DNA of 64,000 nt from JAKACA01 sp049510975 (GCA_049510975.1 JBEKYM010000010.1:1-64000), one strand, 5' to 3'; shown: positions 34,660 to 44,115, numbered from the stretch's first letter. Made by a program: numbers and translations. Notes: generated by a model from the sequence alone, not told the origin.

Positions 34660-35241
34660 TCAGGTCGGGTTGGGCCGGTAGGGCAGGAAGAAACGCCGGA
34701 AGAGCCTCGTCAGCGCCATCATGACGGCTCGACGAGCGACCGTGAAGCCTTGGGCGGGACTGGCCGACTGCACGCTCACGTCCTCACCGCGGTCCGCGCG
34801 GGCGATGCGGTCCTGCAGGTTCGCCGAAAAGTCGCGCATGAGGACGGCAGTGACGTCAGCGATCATGCCCCTGCCGTACTGGGCCGCCGCACCGGACAGC
34901 TGCAAATCCTGGGTCACCGCCACCTTCGTGCCACGCCCCGCCGGCTCGAGGGTCGCCGTGACGAGCATCTCCGCCTGGCCCCGGCCCTTCTCGTCGGCTC
35001 CGCTGGCCTGCACGACGATTCGCTTGGCGGGTTCGTCACGCTCGGCAATGTGGGCGATGCCGGCAAAGCGCAGCCTGACCGGACCCATCCGTACGGCCAC
35101 GCGGCCCTGGAACCGATCGTCGCCGAGGCTGTCGGTCAGCTCCGCCCCGGGCAGGCATGCCGCCACGGCCGGGATGTCGTCGAAGTAGCGCCAGACTCGC
35201 TCGACCGGCTCGGCTACTTCGAAGTCGCTCTTGATCAGCAT
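34660..35241 (-). CDS. coxG: CO dehydrogenase subunit G (CoxG), SRPBCC family
   Basis: This 193-residue protein has the CoxG/SRPBCC start (FEVAEPVERVWRYFDDIPAVA, CLPGAEL) and ends in a basic, aromatic helix (RLFRRFFLPYRPN) likely to bind the membrane. CoxG is known to recruit CO dehydrogenase to the membrane and, in mycobacteria, to pass electrons on via menaquinone. Its start overlaps the end of the XdhC-YHS gene by 7 bp. The neighbouring small TM proteins may extend this membrane contact. Confidence 0.92.
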   Translation of the reverse strand: MLIKSDFEVAEPVERVWRYFDDIPAVAACLPGAELTDSLGDDRFQGRVAVRMGPVRLRFAGIAHIAERDEPAKRIVVQASGADEKGRGQAEMLVTATLEPAGRGTKVAVTQDLQLSGAAAQYGRGMIADVTAVLMRDFSANLQDRIARADRGEDVSVQSASPAQGFTVARRAVMMALTRLFRRFFLPYRPNPT

Positions 35242-36209
35242 GGCGCCCCTTTCGTCAGGTAGGCAGCCGGCTCCGCTTCGAACCTCTGGCGGCAGGCGCT
35301 ACAGCAGAAGTAGTACGTGACTGCGTCGTGCTCGAGTCGGAAGGCAGACGGTCCGGCTGTCGTCGTCATCCCGCAGACCGGGTCGATCGCCTCGAGCTGC
35401 ACGGCGGGGTTGCCGATGCCGACAGACACCGCCGGCGCCACAGCGCCCGAGGCCATTGCCCCGGATGCCCGTAGCTGCACGAGCTCGGCGAGGATGGCCA
35501 CAGCCACCTCGCGGTGCGAGGTCCTACCGAGGTCGAGGCCCGCCGGGCTGCGGACCTGACCGAGCTGCTCGGGTGGCACGCCGCGCTGGGCCAGGTAGCC
35601 GAGGACCGCTTCGCCGCGGCGCCGGGAGGCCACGAGGCCGAGATAGGCGGGTCCGGATGCCGCCGCCCGGGCGACGGCCTCCTCGTCGCCGTGTCCTTGG
35701 GTGGCCACCACCACCATGGAACGGGCGTCGAGCGTCGTGGCCGAGAGATCGGTGTCCTCGACCAAGTCCACATGCCAGCCCAGCGCTTGGGCAAGGCTGA
35801 CGAGCGTGTGAACCATCGGGGACCGCCCGACGACGACGAGGTGAGGCGTCGGGAGCACGGGCTCGATGTAGACCTCGAGCGCACCCTCGCTCTGGCAGGA
35901 GATCGGCACGAGGGCGATGCCCTCGGGGATGGCTTCGCCGAACTGCTCGGATGATCCGAGCAACAGCAGTCGTGGGATGCCTTCGGCGATCACCTCGCGT
36001 GCCTGGCGCATCACCGCGGGCTCGGCGCAGGCTCCGCCGATCCAGCCGTGCAGCTCGCCGGATTCGGTGATGATGGCGCGGGAGCCTTGCTTTCCCGAGG
36101 ACGGCGCCTGACGCCACACGACGGTGGCGAGCGCGAATGCTTCGCCTTGCCGTTTCAGCTCGGCCGCCCGTTCGAGAACGGCCCACCCTTCGTCGGCGTG
36201 ATCGTCCAT
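35235..36209 (-). CDS. XdhC/CoxF-type molybdenum-cofactor maturation protein fused to a YHS domain
   Basis: This 324-residue protein has XdhC_CoxI (GKQGSRAIITESGELHGWIGG), a Rossmann domain (PHLVVVGRSPMVHTLVSLA) and a C-terminal YHS domain (about 276-320: DPVCGM, then YYFCCSACRQRF). XdhC proteins bind sulfurated molybdenum cofactor and insert it into xanthine dehydrogenase-family enzymes. YHS domains bind metals, often copper, through Cys. The fusion is notable because form I CODH needs a Cu-S-Mo centre. It lies 9 bp after coxL. Confidence 0.9.
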   Translation of the reverse strand: MDDHADEGWAVLERAAELKRQGEAFALATVVWRQAPSSGKQGSRAIITESGELHGWIGGACAEPAVMRQAREVIAEGIPRLLLLGSSEQFGEAIPEGIALVPISCQSEGALEVYIEPVLPTPHLVVVGRSPMVHTLVSLAQALGWHVDLVEDTDLSATTLDARSMVVVATQGHGDEEAVARAAASGPAYLGLVASRRRGEAVLGYLAQRGVPPEQLGQVRSPAGLDLGRTSHREVAVAILAELVQLRASGAMASGAVAPAVSVGIGNPAVQLEAIDPVCGMTTTAGPSAFRLEHDAVTYYFCCSACRQRFEAEPAAYLTKGAPC

Positions 36210-36218
36210 GAGGGGCCT

Positions 36219-38606
36219 CTATTCGTCCGTGCGAACGGGAGGAGCGCCGGACACGTCTTTCCCGAACTGGATGGCTTCCCAGACCCGGTCCGCCAGCAAC
36301 GGCATGTCGACATTGCGGACGCCGGTGTCCTTGATGGCATCCATCACGGCGTTGACAAAGGCGGCAGGACCGCCGACCGCTGCACACTCGCCGACGCCCT
36401 TGGCGCCGATCGGGTGGTGGGGGCAGGGGGTGACGACCTCGTGCAACTCGTAGCCGGGCGTCTCCCATGCCGTCGGCAGCAGATAGTCCATGTAGTTGGA
36501 GCCCACGCAGTTCCCGTCGGCGTCAAACGTGATGAACTGCATATTCGACATGGCGTAGGCCTCCGTCAGGCCTCCCATGATCTGACCCTCGACGATCATC
36601 GGATTGATGCGGACACCGCAGTCGTCGACGGCGACAACGTTGAGCACGTCCCACACGCCGGTAGCAGGATCGACCTCCACGGTCACGATGTAGCAGGCGA
36701 AGGGCCACGTGAGGTTGGGCGGGTCGTAGTAGGCGTTGTTCTCGAGCCCCGGCTCCATGCCATCCGGCATGTTGCTGTACGCGGCCATCGCGCACTCCTG
36801 GATGGTCACGCCACGATCGGGAGCACTGCGGATATAGAAGCGGCCGAGCTCCCACTCGACGTCTTCCTCCGACACCTCGAGCAGGTGGGCGGCCAGCTTG
36901 CGTGCCTTGGCCCGAATCTTGCGCGACACCATGGCTACAGCCGCCCCTGCGACCGGCGTGCTCCGGGATGCGTAGGTGCCCATGCCGAACGGGGCGGTAT
37001 CGGTGTCGCCTTCCTCCACGACGACATCGTCGGCGGGGATGCCGAGCTCATGGGCCACGATCTGGGCCCACGTGGTCTCGTGTCCCTGGCCCTGCGTCTT
37101 TGCCCCGGTCCGAAGGATCGCCTTGCCGGTCATATGCACGCGCAGTTCGGCCGAGTCGAACATCTTGATCCCGAGGATGTCGTACTCACGACTGTTGCCG
37201 GCGCCGAGCGGTTCGGTCATCGTGGAGATGCCGATTCCGAGCAGGCGACCCTCCGACTTGGCCGCCTCCTTCTGGCGGAGGAAGTCCTCGTAACCGACAG
37301 CCTCCAGACCGACCGACAGGCACTTGCCGTACTGGCCGGAGTCGAGCAGGAAACCGAACGGCGTCCGGTGCGGGAACTGGTCGTCACGCACGAAGTTGAT
37401 GCGACGAAACTCAGCCTGGTCCATGCCGAGGTCGTCGGCGGCGGCTTGCACCATGCGCTCCTGGAAGAACATCGCCTCCGTGACCCGGAACGAGCAGCGG
37501 TAGGCGACGCCACCGGGGGCCTTGTTGCTGTAGGTGCCACGTGCGGTGAGGTGGCCGACGGGGACGTCGTAACAAGCGAACGTCGAGTGCATGAGCCCGA
37601 TCTTGAACTTGCTGGGCTGGGCATCGGAGAAGAATGCTCCGTGATCGGCGTCGGTGTGCACGCGCACGCCGAGGATCTTGCCGTCCTTTCGGAGCGCCAT
37701 CTCTCCCGTGAGGTAGACGTCGCGGGCGAAACCGGTTGAGATGAGATTCCCCGTCTTGTCCTCGATCCACTTGACCGGCCGCTCGAGGAGGATGGAGGCG
37801 AGGATCGAGCAGACATAGCCCGGATAGACGGGGACCTTGTTCCCAAAGCCGCCGCCGAGGTCGGGGGAGACGATCCGAATCATGTGCTCGGGCAGTTCGG
37901 CCACGAGCGCCACGGCCGCCCTGATGATGTGGGGGGCTTGGGTGGTCATGTACACGGTCAGCTTCGAGGTGGCCCGGTTGAAGTCGGCGATGGAGGCGCA
38001 GCACTCGATCGGGGAAGGGTGCGAGCGCGGGTAGTGCAGTTGCAGCTTCGAGATCACGTCGGCTTCGGCGAAGGCTCGGTCGGTGCCCTCCTTATCACCG
38101 ACCTCCCAGTCATAGATGACGTTGTCGTGCTGGTTTTCCTTGTCGTCACGGATGATCGGCGCGTCGGCGGCGACGGCTTGGAGCGGATTGACGATGACGG
38201 GCAACGGTTCGTACTGGACGTCGATCGCCTCGCACCCGTCCCTGGCGATGTAGGGGTCGTCGGCGATGACGCACGCAACCTCCTGGCCTTGGAAGCGAAC
38301 CTTGTCCGTGGCCAACACCGCTTGGGTGTCGTAGGAGAGTGTCGGCATCCATGCGAGGTTGCGGGTCGCCATCATCTCGCCCGTCAGCACCATCCGGACG
38401 CCGGGGATCTCCCAGGCTTTGCTGGCGTCGATCGACTTGATGCGGGCATGTGCCAGCGGGCTGCGCAGGATTTCCATGTGCAGCATGCCGGGCAGGACGA
38501 TGTCGTCGCAGTAGTTGCCCTTGCCTCGGATGAAGCGGTTGTCTTCGACGCGCTTTCGGCTCGCTCCCAGCCCGCCGATCTTGATCTCGTCCAGTGCCTG
38601 CGACAC
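36219..38606 (-). CDS. coxL: Aerobic CO dehydrogenase large subunit, form I
   Basis: This 795-residue molybdopterin subunit oxidises CO to CO2 at a Mo-S-Cu centre. The active-site loop reads AYRCSFR with Cys371, the form I signature (AYXCSFR); form II enzymes have AYRGAGR. Other family features: GGGFGNK (substrate and cofactor loop), TGAKTQGQGHETT and GAKGVGECA (Glu near the Mo). It starts with GTG after a GAAGGGATC site. It is followed by XdhC-YHS and preceded by coxS and coxM in the classic M-S-L order. Confidence 0.95.
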   Translation of the reverse strand: MSQALDEIKIGGLGASRKRVEDNRFIRGKGNYCDDIVLPGMLHMEILRSPLAHARIKSIDASKAWEIPGVRMVLTGEMMATRNLAWMPTLSYDTQAVLATDKVRFQGQEVACVIADDPYIARDGCEAIDVQYEPLPVIVNPLQAVAADAPIIRDDKENQHDNVIYDWEVGDKEGTDRAFAEADVISKLQLHYPRSHPSPIECCASIADFNRATSKLTVYMTTQAPHIIRAAVALVAELPEHMIRIVSPDLGGGFGNKVPVYPGYVCSILASILLERPVKWIEDKTGNLISTGFARDVYLTGEMALRKDGKILGVRVHTDADHGAFFSDAQPSKFKIGLMHSTFACYDVPVGHLTARGTYSNKAPGGVAYRCSFRVTEAMFFQERMVQAAADDLGMDQAEFRRINFVRDDQFPHRTPFGFLLDSGQYGKCLSVGLEAVGYEDFLRQKEAAKSEGRLLGIGISTMTEPLGAGNSREYDILGIKMFDSAELRVHMTGKAILRTGAKTQGQGHETTWAQIVAHELGIPADDVVVEEGDTDTAPFGMGTYASRSTPVAGAAVAMVSRKIRAKARKLAAHLLEVSEEDVEWELGRFYIRSAPDRGVTIQECAMAAYSNMPDGMEPGLENNAYYDPPNLTWPFACYIVTVEVDPATGVWDVLNVVAVDDCGVRINPMIVEGQIMGGLTEAYAMSNMQFITFDADGNCVGSNYMDYLLPTAWETPGYELHEVVTPCPHHPIGAKGVGECAAVGGPAAFVNAVMDAIKDTGVRNVDMPLLADRVWEAIQFGKDVSGAPPVRTDE

Positions 38607-38630
38607 GTGTGATCCCTTCGTCCAGGTCGG

Positions 38631-39158
38631 CTAAGCGGACTGGGACCGCAGTTTTTCCGCGGCCCAGAGCACTGACTTCACGATGTTCTGGTAGCCGGTG
38701 CATCGGCAGAGGTTGCCGGACAGTGCCCAGCGCACCTCGTCCTCGGTCGGATCGGGGTTCTCGTCGAGGAGCCCCTTGGCAGCCAGCATCATGCCGGGCG
38801 TGCAGAACCCGCATTGCAGCCCGTGTTCGTCCTTGAAACCCTCTTGGAGTGGGTGGAGCTCGCTGGCGGTCGCCAGACCTTCGACCGTCGTGACCTCGCG
38901 CCCGTCGGCCTGCACGGCCAGCATCGTGCAGGACTTGATCGGCCGACCATCCACGAGAACCGTGCAGGCGCCGCAGTTCGTCGTATCGCACCCGGTGTGG
39001 GTTCCCGTCAGCCGAAACCCCTGCCGCAGCAGGTGAGCGAGCAGCAACCGAGGCTCGACCTCGGCCACTCTCGTCTCACCGTTCACCGTGATCGTGACGC
39101 GGCGGACCGGAACATCCGCCGCGGGGGCAACTCGTTGCTCTTCGTACAGGCTCGTCAT
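38631..39158 (-). CDS. coxS: Aerobic CO dehydrogenase small subunit (2Fe-2S)
   Basis: This 175-residue protein has both iron-sulfur motifs of the family: the plant-type cluster GCDTTNCGACTVLVDG...C and the second cluster CGFCTPGMM...CRCTGYQNI. It passes electrons from the Mo centre to the FAD subunit. It starts 1 bp after the coxM stop and precedes coxL. Confidence 0.96.
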   Translation of the reverse strand: MTSLYEEQRVAPAADVPVRRVTITVNGETRVAEVEPRLLLAHLLRQGFRLTGTHTGCDTTNCGACTVLVDGRPIKSCTMLAVQADGREVTTVEGLATASELHPLQEGFKDEHGLQCGFCTPGMMLAAKGLLDENPDPTEDEVRWALSGNLCRCTGYQNIVKSVLWAAEKLRSQSA

Positions 39159-39159
39159 G

Positions 39160-40035
39160 TCAGGCCGCCCTCTCTGCCGATTCGCTCACCTGGGTCAACA
39201 AGCGGGTCACGAAGGTGTGCACGATGTGGCGCTTGAACGTCGCGCTGCCCCGATGGTCCGTTCTCGGCTTCGAGGCCTCACTGGCAAGAGCCGCCGCCTC
39301 CTCGATCGTCGCTGCGGTCAAGGGGTTGCCGACCAGCGCCGCCTCCGCTGCAGTTGCCCCGATGGTGGCCGCCCCTACTCCGGTGAGGGCGATCCCTGCT
39401 CTCGTCACGAGGTCGCCAGAGGTCTCCACGGCCACTGCCACCCCGACGGTGGCAAAGTCGCCGACTCGGCGCTCCAACTTGAGGTAGCCACCGCTGGCGG
39501 TTTGGCTGGCTGCGGGGATCACGGCCTCGACGGCTATTTCGGTGGGAGCCAAGGTGTTCTGAAAGGGACCGGAGACGAAGTCCGCCATCGGTATCTGACG
39601 GATCCCCTCAGGCCCCCGCGCCACCACGTGACCTCCGAGTGCCAAGACCACAGATGCCCAGTCGCCTTGCGGATCGGCGTGACAGAGGGAACCGACGAGA
39701 GTGCCTCGGTTGCGAACCATCGGATCGGCGATCAGAGGCGCCGCAGCCGCCATCGTCGGCTGCGAGCTCTTGAGCAGGGTCGAGCGCTCCAGGTCGGCGT
39801 GCCGGCAGAGCGAGCCGACGCGGAGCGTACCGTCGGGATCGGTCCGGTGGTAGGCGAGACCGGCGATGTTGTTGATGTCCACGAGAAGCTCCGGGGCGGC
39901 GAAGCGGAGCTTCATGAGCGGGAGGAGGCTCTGGCCCCCGGCCAGCACCTTTGCTTCGTCCTGATGCTCCTGCAGCAGATGAATCGCCTCATCGAGAGAA
40001 TGAGGCGCCTCGTAACGGAAACGAGATGGATACAT
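39160..40035 (-). CDS. coxM: Aerobic CO dehydrogenase medium subunit (FAD)
   Basis: This 291-residue FAD-binding subunit begins FRYEAPHSLDEAI and carries AGGQSLLP (about 32-39) for FAD binding, RNRGTLVGSL and SGGYLKLERR. The second FAD motif is usually T-I-G-G; here it is TLVG. It is the first core gene of the coxMSL order. A GGGGGG site precedes the ATG at six bases. Confidence 0.94.
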   Translation of the reverse strand: MYPSRFRYEAPHSLDEAIHLLQEHQDEAKVLAGGQSLLPLMKLRFAAPELLVDINNIAGLAYHRTDPDGTLRVGSLCRHADLERSTLLKSSQPTMAAAAPLIADPMVRNRGTLVGSLCHADPQGDWASVVLALGGHVVARGPEGIRQIPMADFVSGPFQNTLAPTEIAVEAVIPAASQTASGGYLKLERRVGDFATVGVAVAVETSGDLVTRAGIALTGVGAATIGATAAEAALVGNPLTAATIEEAAALASEASKPRTDHRGSATFKRHIVHTFVTRLLTQVSESAERAA

Positions 40036-40097
40036 ACGACCCCCCAGCTGCTAGTTGTATGAGCGTTCCCGCGTCGTAGCCCTCTGCACGACGAACC

Positions 40098-40394
40098 TCA
40101 GCGACCATCCGCCGGACGACCTCGAAGTGAGCCGGAGTCGCCTGCTTTTGGGGCCTCCGCGGACTCGCCTTCGGGGTCTGCCACGGCGACCGGGAGCGTA
40201 TCCTCCTCAGGATCGGGCCGAGGTTCTTGATGTGGTGGCCAGGGTCCCTGCACCGGCTGACCGGCGATCTTCAGGTAGTCCATGAGCTCGGGCCAGGCCC
40301 AGACAGTCGGACTCTTGCCGGTCTTCGGCGAGTGCTCGACCAACTCGTACAGACGCGGGTTGCCCCGGCTGTGCCCGTCGGACTCAATACGCAT
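40098..40394 (-). CDS. Small hypothetical protein upstream of coxM
   Basis: A 98-residue hydrophilic protein (MRIESDGHSRGNPRLYELVE, then WAWPELMDYLKIAG), with a Pro/Glu-rich C-terminus that is probably disordered. ATG 40394 has a GGGAG site eight bases upstream. It lies 62 bp before coxM on the same strand and may open the transcript. Function unknown. Confidence 0.55.
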   Translation of the reverse strand: MRIESDGHSRGNPRLYELVEHSPKTGKSPTVWAWPELMDYLKIAGQPVQGPWPPHQEPRPDPEEDTLPVAVADPEGESAEAPKAGDSGSLRGRPADGR

Positions 40395-40433
40395 CGCGCA
40401 TGCTCCCATCGTCCCGACCGTCATCCCCGTGTG

Positions 40434-42140
40434 TCACGACGGCACCCCGCTCGATGATGATACCGAACCGCCTGAGTACGGGCTTCCCAGTCGCTGGAGG
40501 AAGCGCCCGAACCTCCGGGAGATGAGGAGCAGGACGACACCGTAGATGACGACGACGACGCCGACAATGGTCAGGATCGGTGCAAACACCGTCAGAGCCG
40601 GCACCGGCGCCGAGAGGGTGTGGAAGTCGGCCGCGCTGGCGCCAGCGGCGGGAATCAGATCGTCCTTGAAGTAGTCGCGTACCTGCGGAACGGTACGTAC
40701 CGGTGACCCGTCAAAGCGGGAGAGGGCGGCCGTGCCCGGAACGTTGTCCCATCCCTGGGTCACGAGTGGGAGGTTCGTGATCGCCTGGGTGATGGCCGGG
40801 AAGTCCGTCTGCAGTGCGCTCGCGACTTGCGCAGACGTGGCGTGCAGCGTGCTCTCCAGGAACGACACGAGTCCCGGCAGCTCAGCGGTCACCGAGGTGA
40901 GGGGGATGGCCTCCAGGAGATTCGTCACGGCCGGGAAGGTCTTTCCCATGAGGGCGAGCACGGCGCTCGCCGGGCGACCGGTCTTGGCGGCGAGGAATGC
41001 CACCAGCTTGGGGACCTCGGCGGACCCGCCCCCCTGCGGGTTCATGACCGGATTGAACGTGTTGACCGCCGACGAGATGATGTTGATGCCGGCCACGTCG
41101 CCCGAGATTCGCGCTGGTGTGAACAGCGGGGCTGAGCTGTTCAGCAGCCGCTGGCCGCCGTCGAGCCGGGCGAAGAGCTGGAACGGGAACACGACGACGA
41201 GCACGAGCACCCCGACCGCCGTGACGACGCCCCATGCCGCCGTCGCCATCCTGGCGTCAACCCGCCGCCGCCAGGAGAGCAGCACCATCAGTAATCCGAA
41301 CAAGACGACGAGCGCGCCGACGATGGTCAGCAGAAGCGGGATGAACCAGACTGGCGGGAACCAGTCCGCCAGCCGCCCGAAGTTTGCCTGGTTGGCGGCG
41401 ATGGTCGGGATGACATCGTCGGCGAAATAGTCCCGGATCTGCGGAACGGTGTGGACGGCGGACCCGTTCAGGCGTGTGAGCCCGGTCGCGCCCGGAACGT
41501 TGTTCCATCCATTGGTGACCGCCGGCAGGTTGACGATGGACTGGGTGAGGGCGGGGAAGTTCGCCTTCAGCGCTGCGAGGACCTGGGCCGGCGTGGCGTG
41601 CAGCGTCGTGGCGAGAAAGGACACGAGACCGGGAATCTCGGCGGTCACCGAGCTGAGGGGCAGCGCCAGGAGAAGGTGTGCGACCGCGGGAAACTTGCTC
41701 TTCAGCGCAGCGACCACCGCAGCATCCGAGAGGCCGGTCTTGGCCGAGAGGAAACCGACGAGTTGTGGAACTTCTGCAGCCGCACCGCCCCGGGTGGTCA
41801 TGATGGGATCCAACGTGTTCACGATCGTGGAGACCATCTGGATCGCCGCCTGATCGCCGGCCACCCGCGCCGGCGTGAAGGCTGGGCGGAGGCGGTTGAT
41901 GACCCGCTGACCGGCGTCGAGGCGAGGGAAGAGACTCAACCCGAACACGAGGCCGAGCACCAGAGCGCCCACGAGGACGACCACGAGCCAGGTACCGATG
42001 CCGAAGGGTGCAGGCAGCGCTTCTTTAGCCCTCGCGGTCGAAGCCTTCCCGCCGCGAAGCTCGACGGTTGCGCCGAGTGCTCGGCCTCCGTAGGCAGATG
42101 TCCCTTGAATCGCCACGTCTCCCCCTGTCGGACGTGCCAC
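40434..42140 (-). CDS. Large membrane protein with tandem-duplicated domain
   Basis: This 568-residue protein consists of two similar units (about residues 46-290 and 300-545). Each starts with a TM helix, contains F-RLD-GQR, a helical region with FPA- and TAE-PGLVSFL-TLHAT, a segment GW-NVPG and TVPQ-RDYF-DD, and ends in a TM helix. The middle parts are probably extracellular. The family is not recognised. The start is uncertain (GTG 42140; a second GTG at 42116 is preceded by a GGGGGAG stretch that is too close). It precedes the small gene before coxM on the same strand. Confidence 0.75.
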   Translation of the reverse strand: MARPTGGDVAIQGTSAYGGRALGATVELRGGKASTARAKEALPAPFGIGTWLVVVLVGALVLGLVFGLSLFPRLDAGQRVINRLRPAFTPARVAGDQAAIQMVSTIVNTLDPIMTTRGGAAAEVPQLVGFLSAKTGLSDAAVVAALKSKFPAVAHLLLALPLSSVTAEIPGLVSFLATTLHATPAQVLAALKANFPALTQSIVNLPAVTNGWNNVPGATGLTRLNGSAVHTVPQIRDYFADDVIPTIAANQANFGRLADWFPPVWFIPLLLTIVGALVVLFGLLMVLLSWRRRVDARMATAAWGVVTAVGVLVLVVVFPFQLFARLDGGQRLLNSSAPLFTPARISGDVAGINIISSAVNTFNPVMNPQGGGSAEVPKLVAFLAAKTGRPASAVLALMGKTFPAVTNLLEAIPLTSVTAELPGLVSFLESTLHATSAQVASALQTDFPAITQAITNLPLVTQGWDNVPGTAALSRFDGSPVRTVPQVRDYFKDDLIPAAGASAADFHTLSAPVPALTVFAPILTIVGVVVVIYGVVLLLISRRFGRFLQRLGSPYSGGSVSSSSGVPS

Positions 42141-42352
42141 CTCGGCCTGGCGCGAACCACTGAGGCGGGACCCACGCCGACCATTTGTCTACAGCGCCGG
42201 ACGGCTCACGTAAATGGGTGTCTTTTCTCCTTATCGTCTCTGTATCGGCCTCGTCGCCGCACTGACACGACGCCGGAGCGACTCGCCGAGGCTTGGCTGT
42301 GGGACTTTCCATCGCCGCAGCCGAGAACGACGGCGACGGGCATACTGACCAC

Positions 42353-44038
42353 ATGACGCTCGCCAGCCGGATCGCGGCCGCCCTCGCCAAGCTGCCGCCT
42401 GCCAGCTCGGCCTCCGTGGCTGTTGAGCGCGACCTCGAGGCGACGATGAACGATGGTGTCAAGTTGCTCGCCGATCGCTGGTATCCGACGGGGGCCGAGG
42501 CGACGGCCACACCCGTCGTCTTGCTCCGAACTCCGTACGGCCGCCGCCAGTGGGGCATGATCGGGCGGCTCTTCGCCGAACGGGGCTATCAAGTCGTCCT
42601 TCAGAGCTGCCGGGGAACATTCGGTTCGGGCGGGAACATGGTGCCGTTTCGCAACGAAGCTGCCGACGGTCGCGCCACATTCGACTGGATCGCTTCGGAG
42701 CCCTGGTTCTCCGGCAGGCTCGCCACTTTCGGACCCAGCTATCTGGGTCTCACACAGTGGGCGATCGCGCAGGACCCGCCTGACTATCTGAAAGCCATGG
42801 CTCTCGATGTCACCGGCTCCAACTTCCTCGACTCGGCCGCGTACCCGTCCGACGCCTTTGCCATGGAGACCGCCCTCACATGGGTCCAGCAGGTCGAACA
42901 TCAAGAGAGAGGCTGGTGGCGGATCCTGCCCGCCCAGATCGCGAATCAGAGAAAGCTTCGGGCTGCCTTCGACGTGCTTCCGGTCGCTGACGCCGACGTC
43001 GCCGCCGTGGGACGCCACGTTGCCTTCTTTCAGGACTGGATCGCACACGAGCCGCCAGGCGACAACTGGTGGGAGGTCATCGACTTCGGGCGACAACTCG
43101 GCGCCGTCCCGCCGGCGAGCCTGGTCGGGGGCTGGTACGACATCTTCCTGCGGTCCCAGCTCGAGGACTATCGAGCACTGCGAGCTGCGGGTCGGAGCGT
43201 CACTCTCACCATCGGACCCTGGTCTCACGTCAGCCCGGGCGTGTTCGCCGCCAGTCTGGTGGACGGCCTGAAGTTGTTCGACAGCCAACTTCGAGACAGC
43301 GCCACCAAGCCGGCGGAGTACTCGGTACGCCTCTTTGTCATGGGCTCTCGTCGCTGGGTGGAGATCCCGGACTGGCCGCCGCCGTTCGATGAGCAACGCT
43401 GGTACCTCAGAGACGCCGGCCGACTGCTGCAGTCGCCGGCAGCCGACGAGCCGCCGGATCGTTACCGATACGATCCGAGCAACCCGACCCCAGGGATTGG
43501 CGGTCCCTCGCTCAACTTTGCAAACGCCGGACCGAAGGATCAGCGCAAGCTCGAAACCCGACCCGACGTCCTCACTTATACGAGCGACCCGCTCACGCGC
43601 GACGTGACGGTAATCGGACCGCTCCGGGCCGAGCTTCACGTGCGGTCCTCGCTCGAGCACACGGACTTCTTTGCTTGCCTCTGCGATGTGTCCGCCCGCG
43701 GTCGATCCAAGAATCTGAGCGGCGGCCTCGCGCGGCTCCGTCCGAGTGAAGCGGCCAAGTCCGCCGACGGATCGGTGTCGATCCGAGTGAACATGTGGCC
43801 GACGGCCAATACCTTCAAGGCCGGCCACCGGCTCCGTCTCCAGGTGTCGAGCGGTGCCCATCCGCTCTACGCCCGCAACTTGGGGACCGGAGAGCCGCTG
43901 GCGACGGGAACGACGCTCCGGGCAGCGGACCAGGAGATCTTCCACGACGAGGAGCACCCGTCTTGCCTCGTACTCCCGGTGAGCCGGCTCCCACCCAGTG
44001 CGTCCCCGAACCGGAGCTTTCGCCTCCCAGGCACTTGA
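42353..44038 (+). CDS. CocE/NonD family alpha/beta hydrolase
   Basis: This 561-residue hydrolase has the X-Pro dipeptidyl-peptidase/CocE layout: NDGVKLLADRWYP, RTPYGR, GTFGSGG, nucleophile Ser129 in FGPSYLG, and a C-terminal jelly-roll domain (TYTSDPLTRDVTVIGP). Members cleave esters or amides such as acylated substrates and beta-lactam precursors. No signal peptide is seen, so it is cytoplasmic. ATG 42353 is chosen over an upstream frame extension. It is upstream of the PHA locus but has its own transcription unit. Confidence 0.9.
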   Translation: MTLASRIAAALAKLPPASSASVAVERDLEATMNDGVKLLADRWYPTGAEATATPVVLLRTPYGRRQWGMIGRLFAERGYQVVLQSCRGTFGSGGNMVPFRNEAADGRATFDWIASEPWFSGRLATFGPSYLGLTQWAIAQDPPDYLKAMALDVTGSNFLDSAAYPSDAFAMETALTWVQQVEHQERGWWRILPAQIANQRKLRAAFDVLPVADADVAAVGRHVAFFQDWIAHEPPGDNWWEVIDFGRQLGAVPPASLVGGWYDIFLRSQLEDYRALRAAGRSVTLTIGPWSHVSPGVFAASLVDGLKLFDSQLRDSATKPAEYSVRLFVMGSRRWVEIPDWPPPFDEQRWYLRDAGRLLQSPAADEPPDRYRYDPSNPTPGIGGPSLNFANAGPKDQRKLETRPDVLTYTSDPLTRDVTVIGPLRAELHVRSSLEHTDFFACLCDVSARGRSKNLSGGLARLRPSEAAKSADGSVSIRVNMWPTANTFKAGHRLRLQVSSGAHPLYARNLGTGEPLATGTTLRAADQEIFHDEEHPSCLVLPVSRLPPSASPNRSFRLPGT

Positions 44039-44085
44039 CATCTGACGTGGCGCTTTCACGGGGACGTTGACGACCCGAGGAGCGC

Positions 44086-44115
44086 TTGACATACCAAGCG
44101 TATGGTGTGTATCCT
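44086..44115 (+). promoter_or_regulatory. Sigma70-type promoter of the phasin/PHA unit
   Basis: A perfect -35 TTGACA (44086-44091) and a -10 TATCCT (44110-44115) are separated by 18 bp, 51 bp before the phasin ATG. The spacer contains ACCAAGCGTATGGT, a small imperfect dyad that could be an operator. Confidence 0.7.

Noticed and set aside
35500..36468. Frame of 314 codons on the minus strand overlapping XdhC and coxL
   Set aside because: Arg-rich shadow in a different frame of two well-supported genes.
36048..37739. Long open frame (563 codons) antisense to coxL
   Set aside because: High GC and codon bias of coxL keep the opposite strand open. The peptide shows no domain, and coxL is an unmistakable full-length gene.
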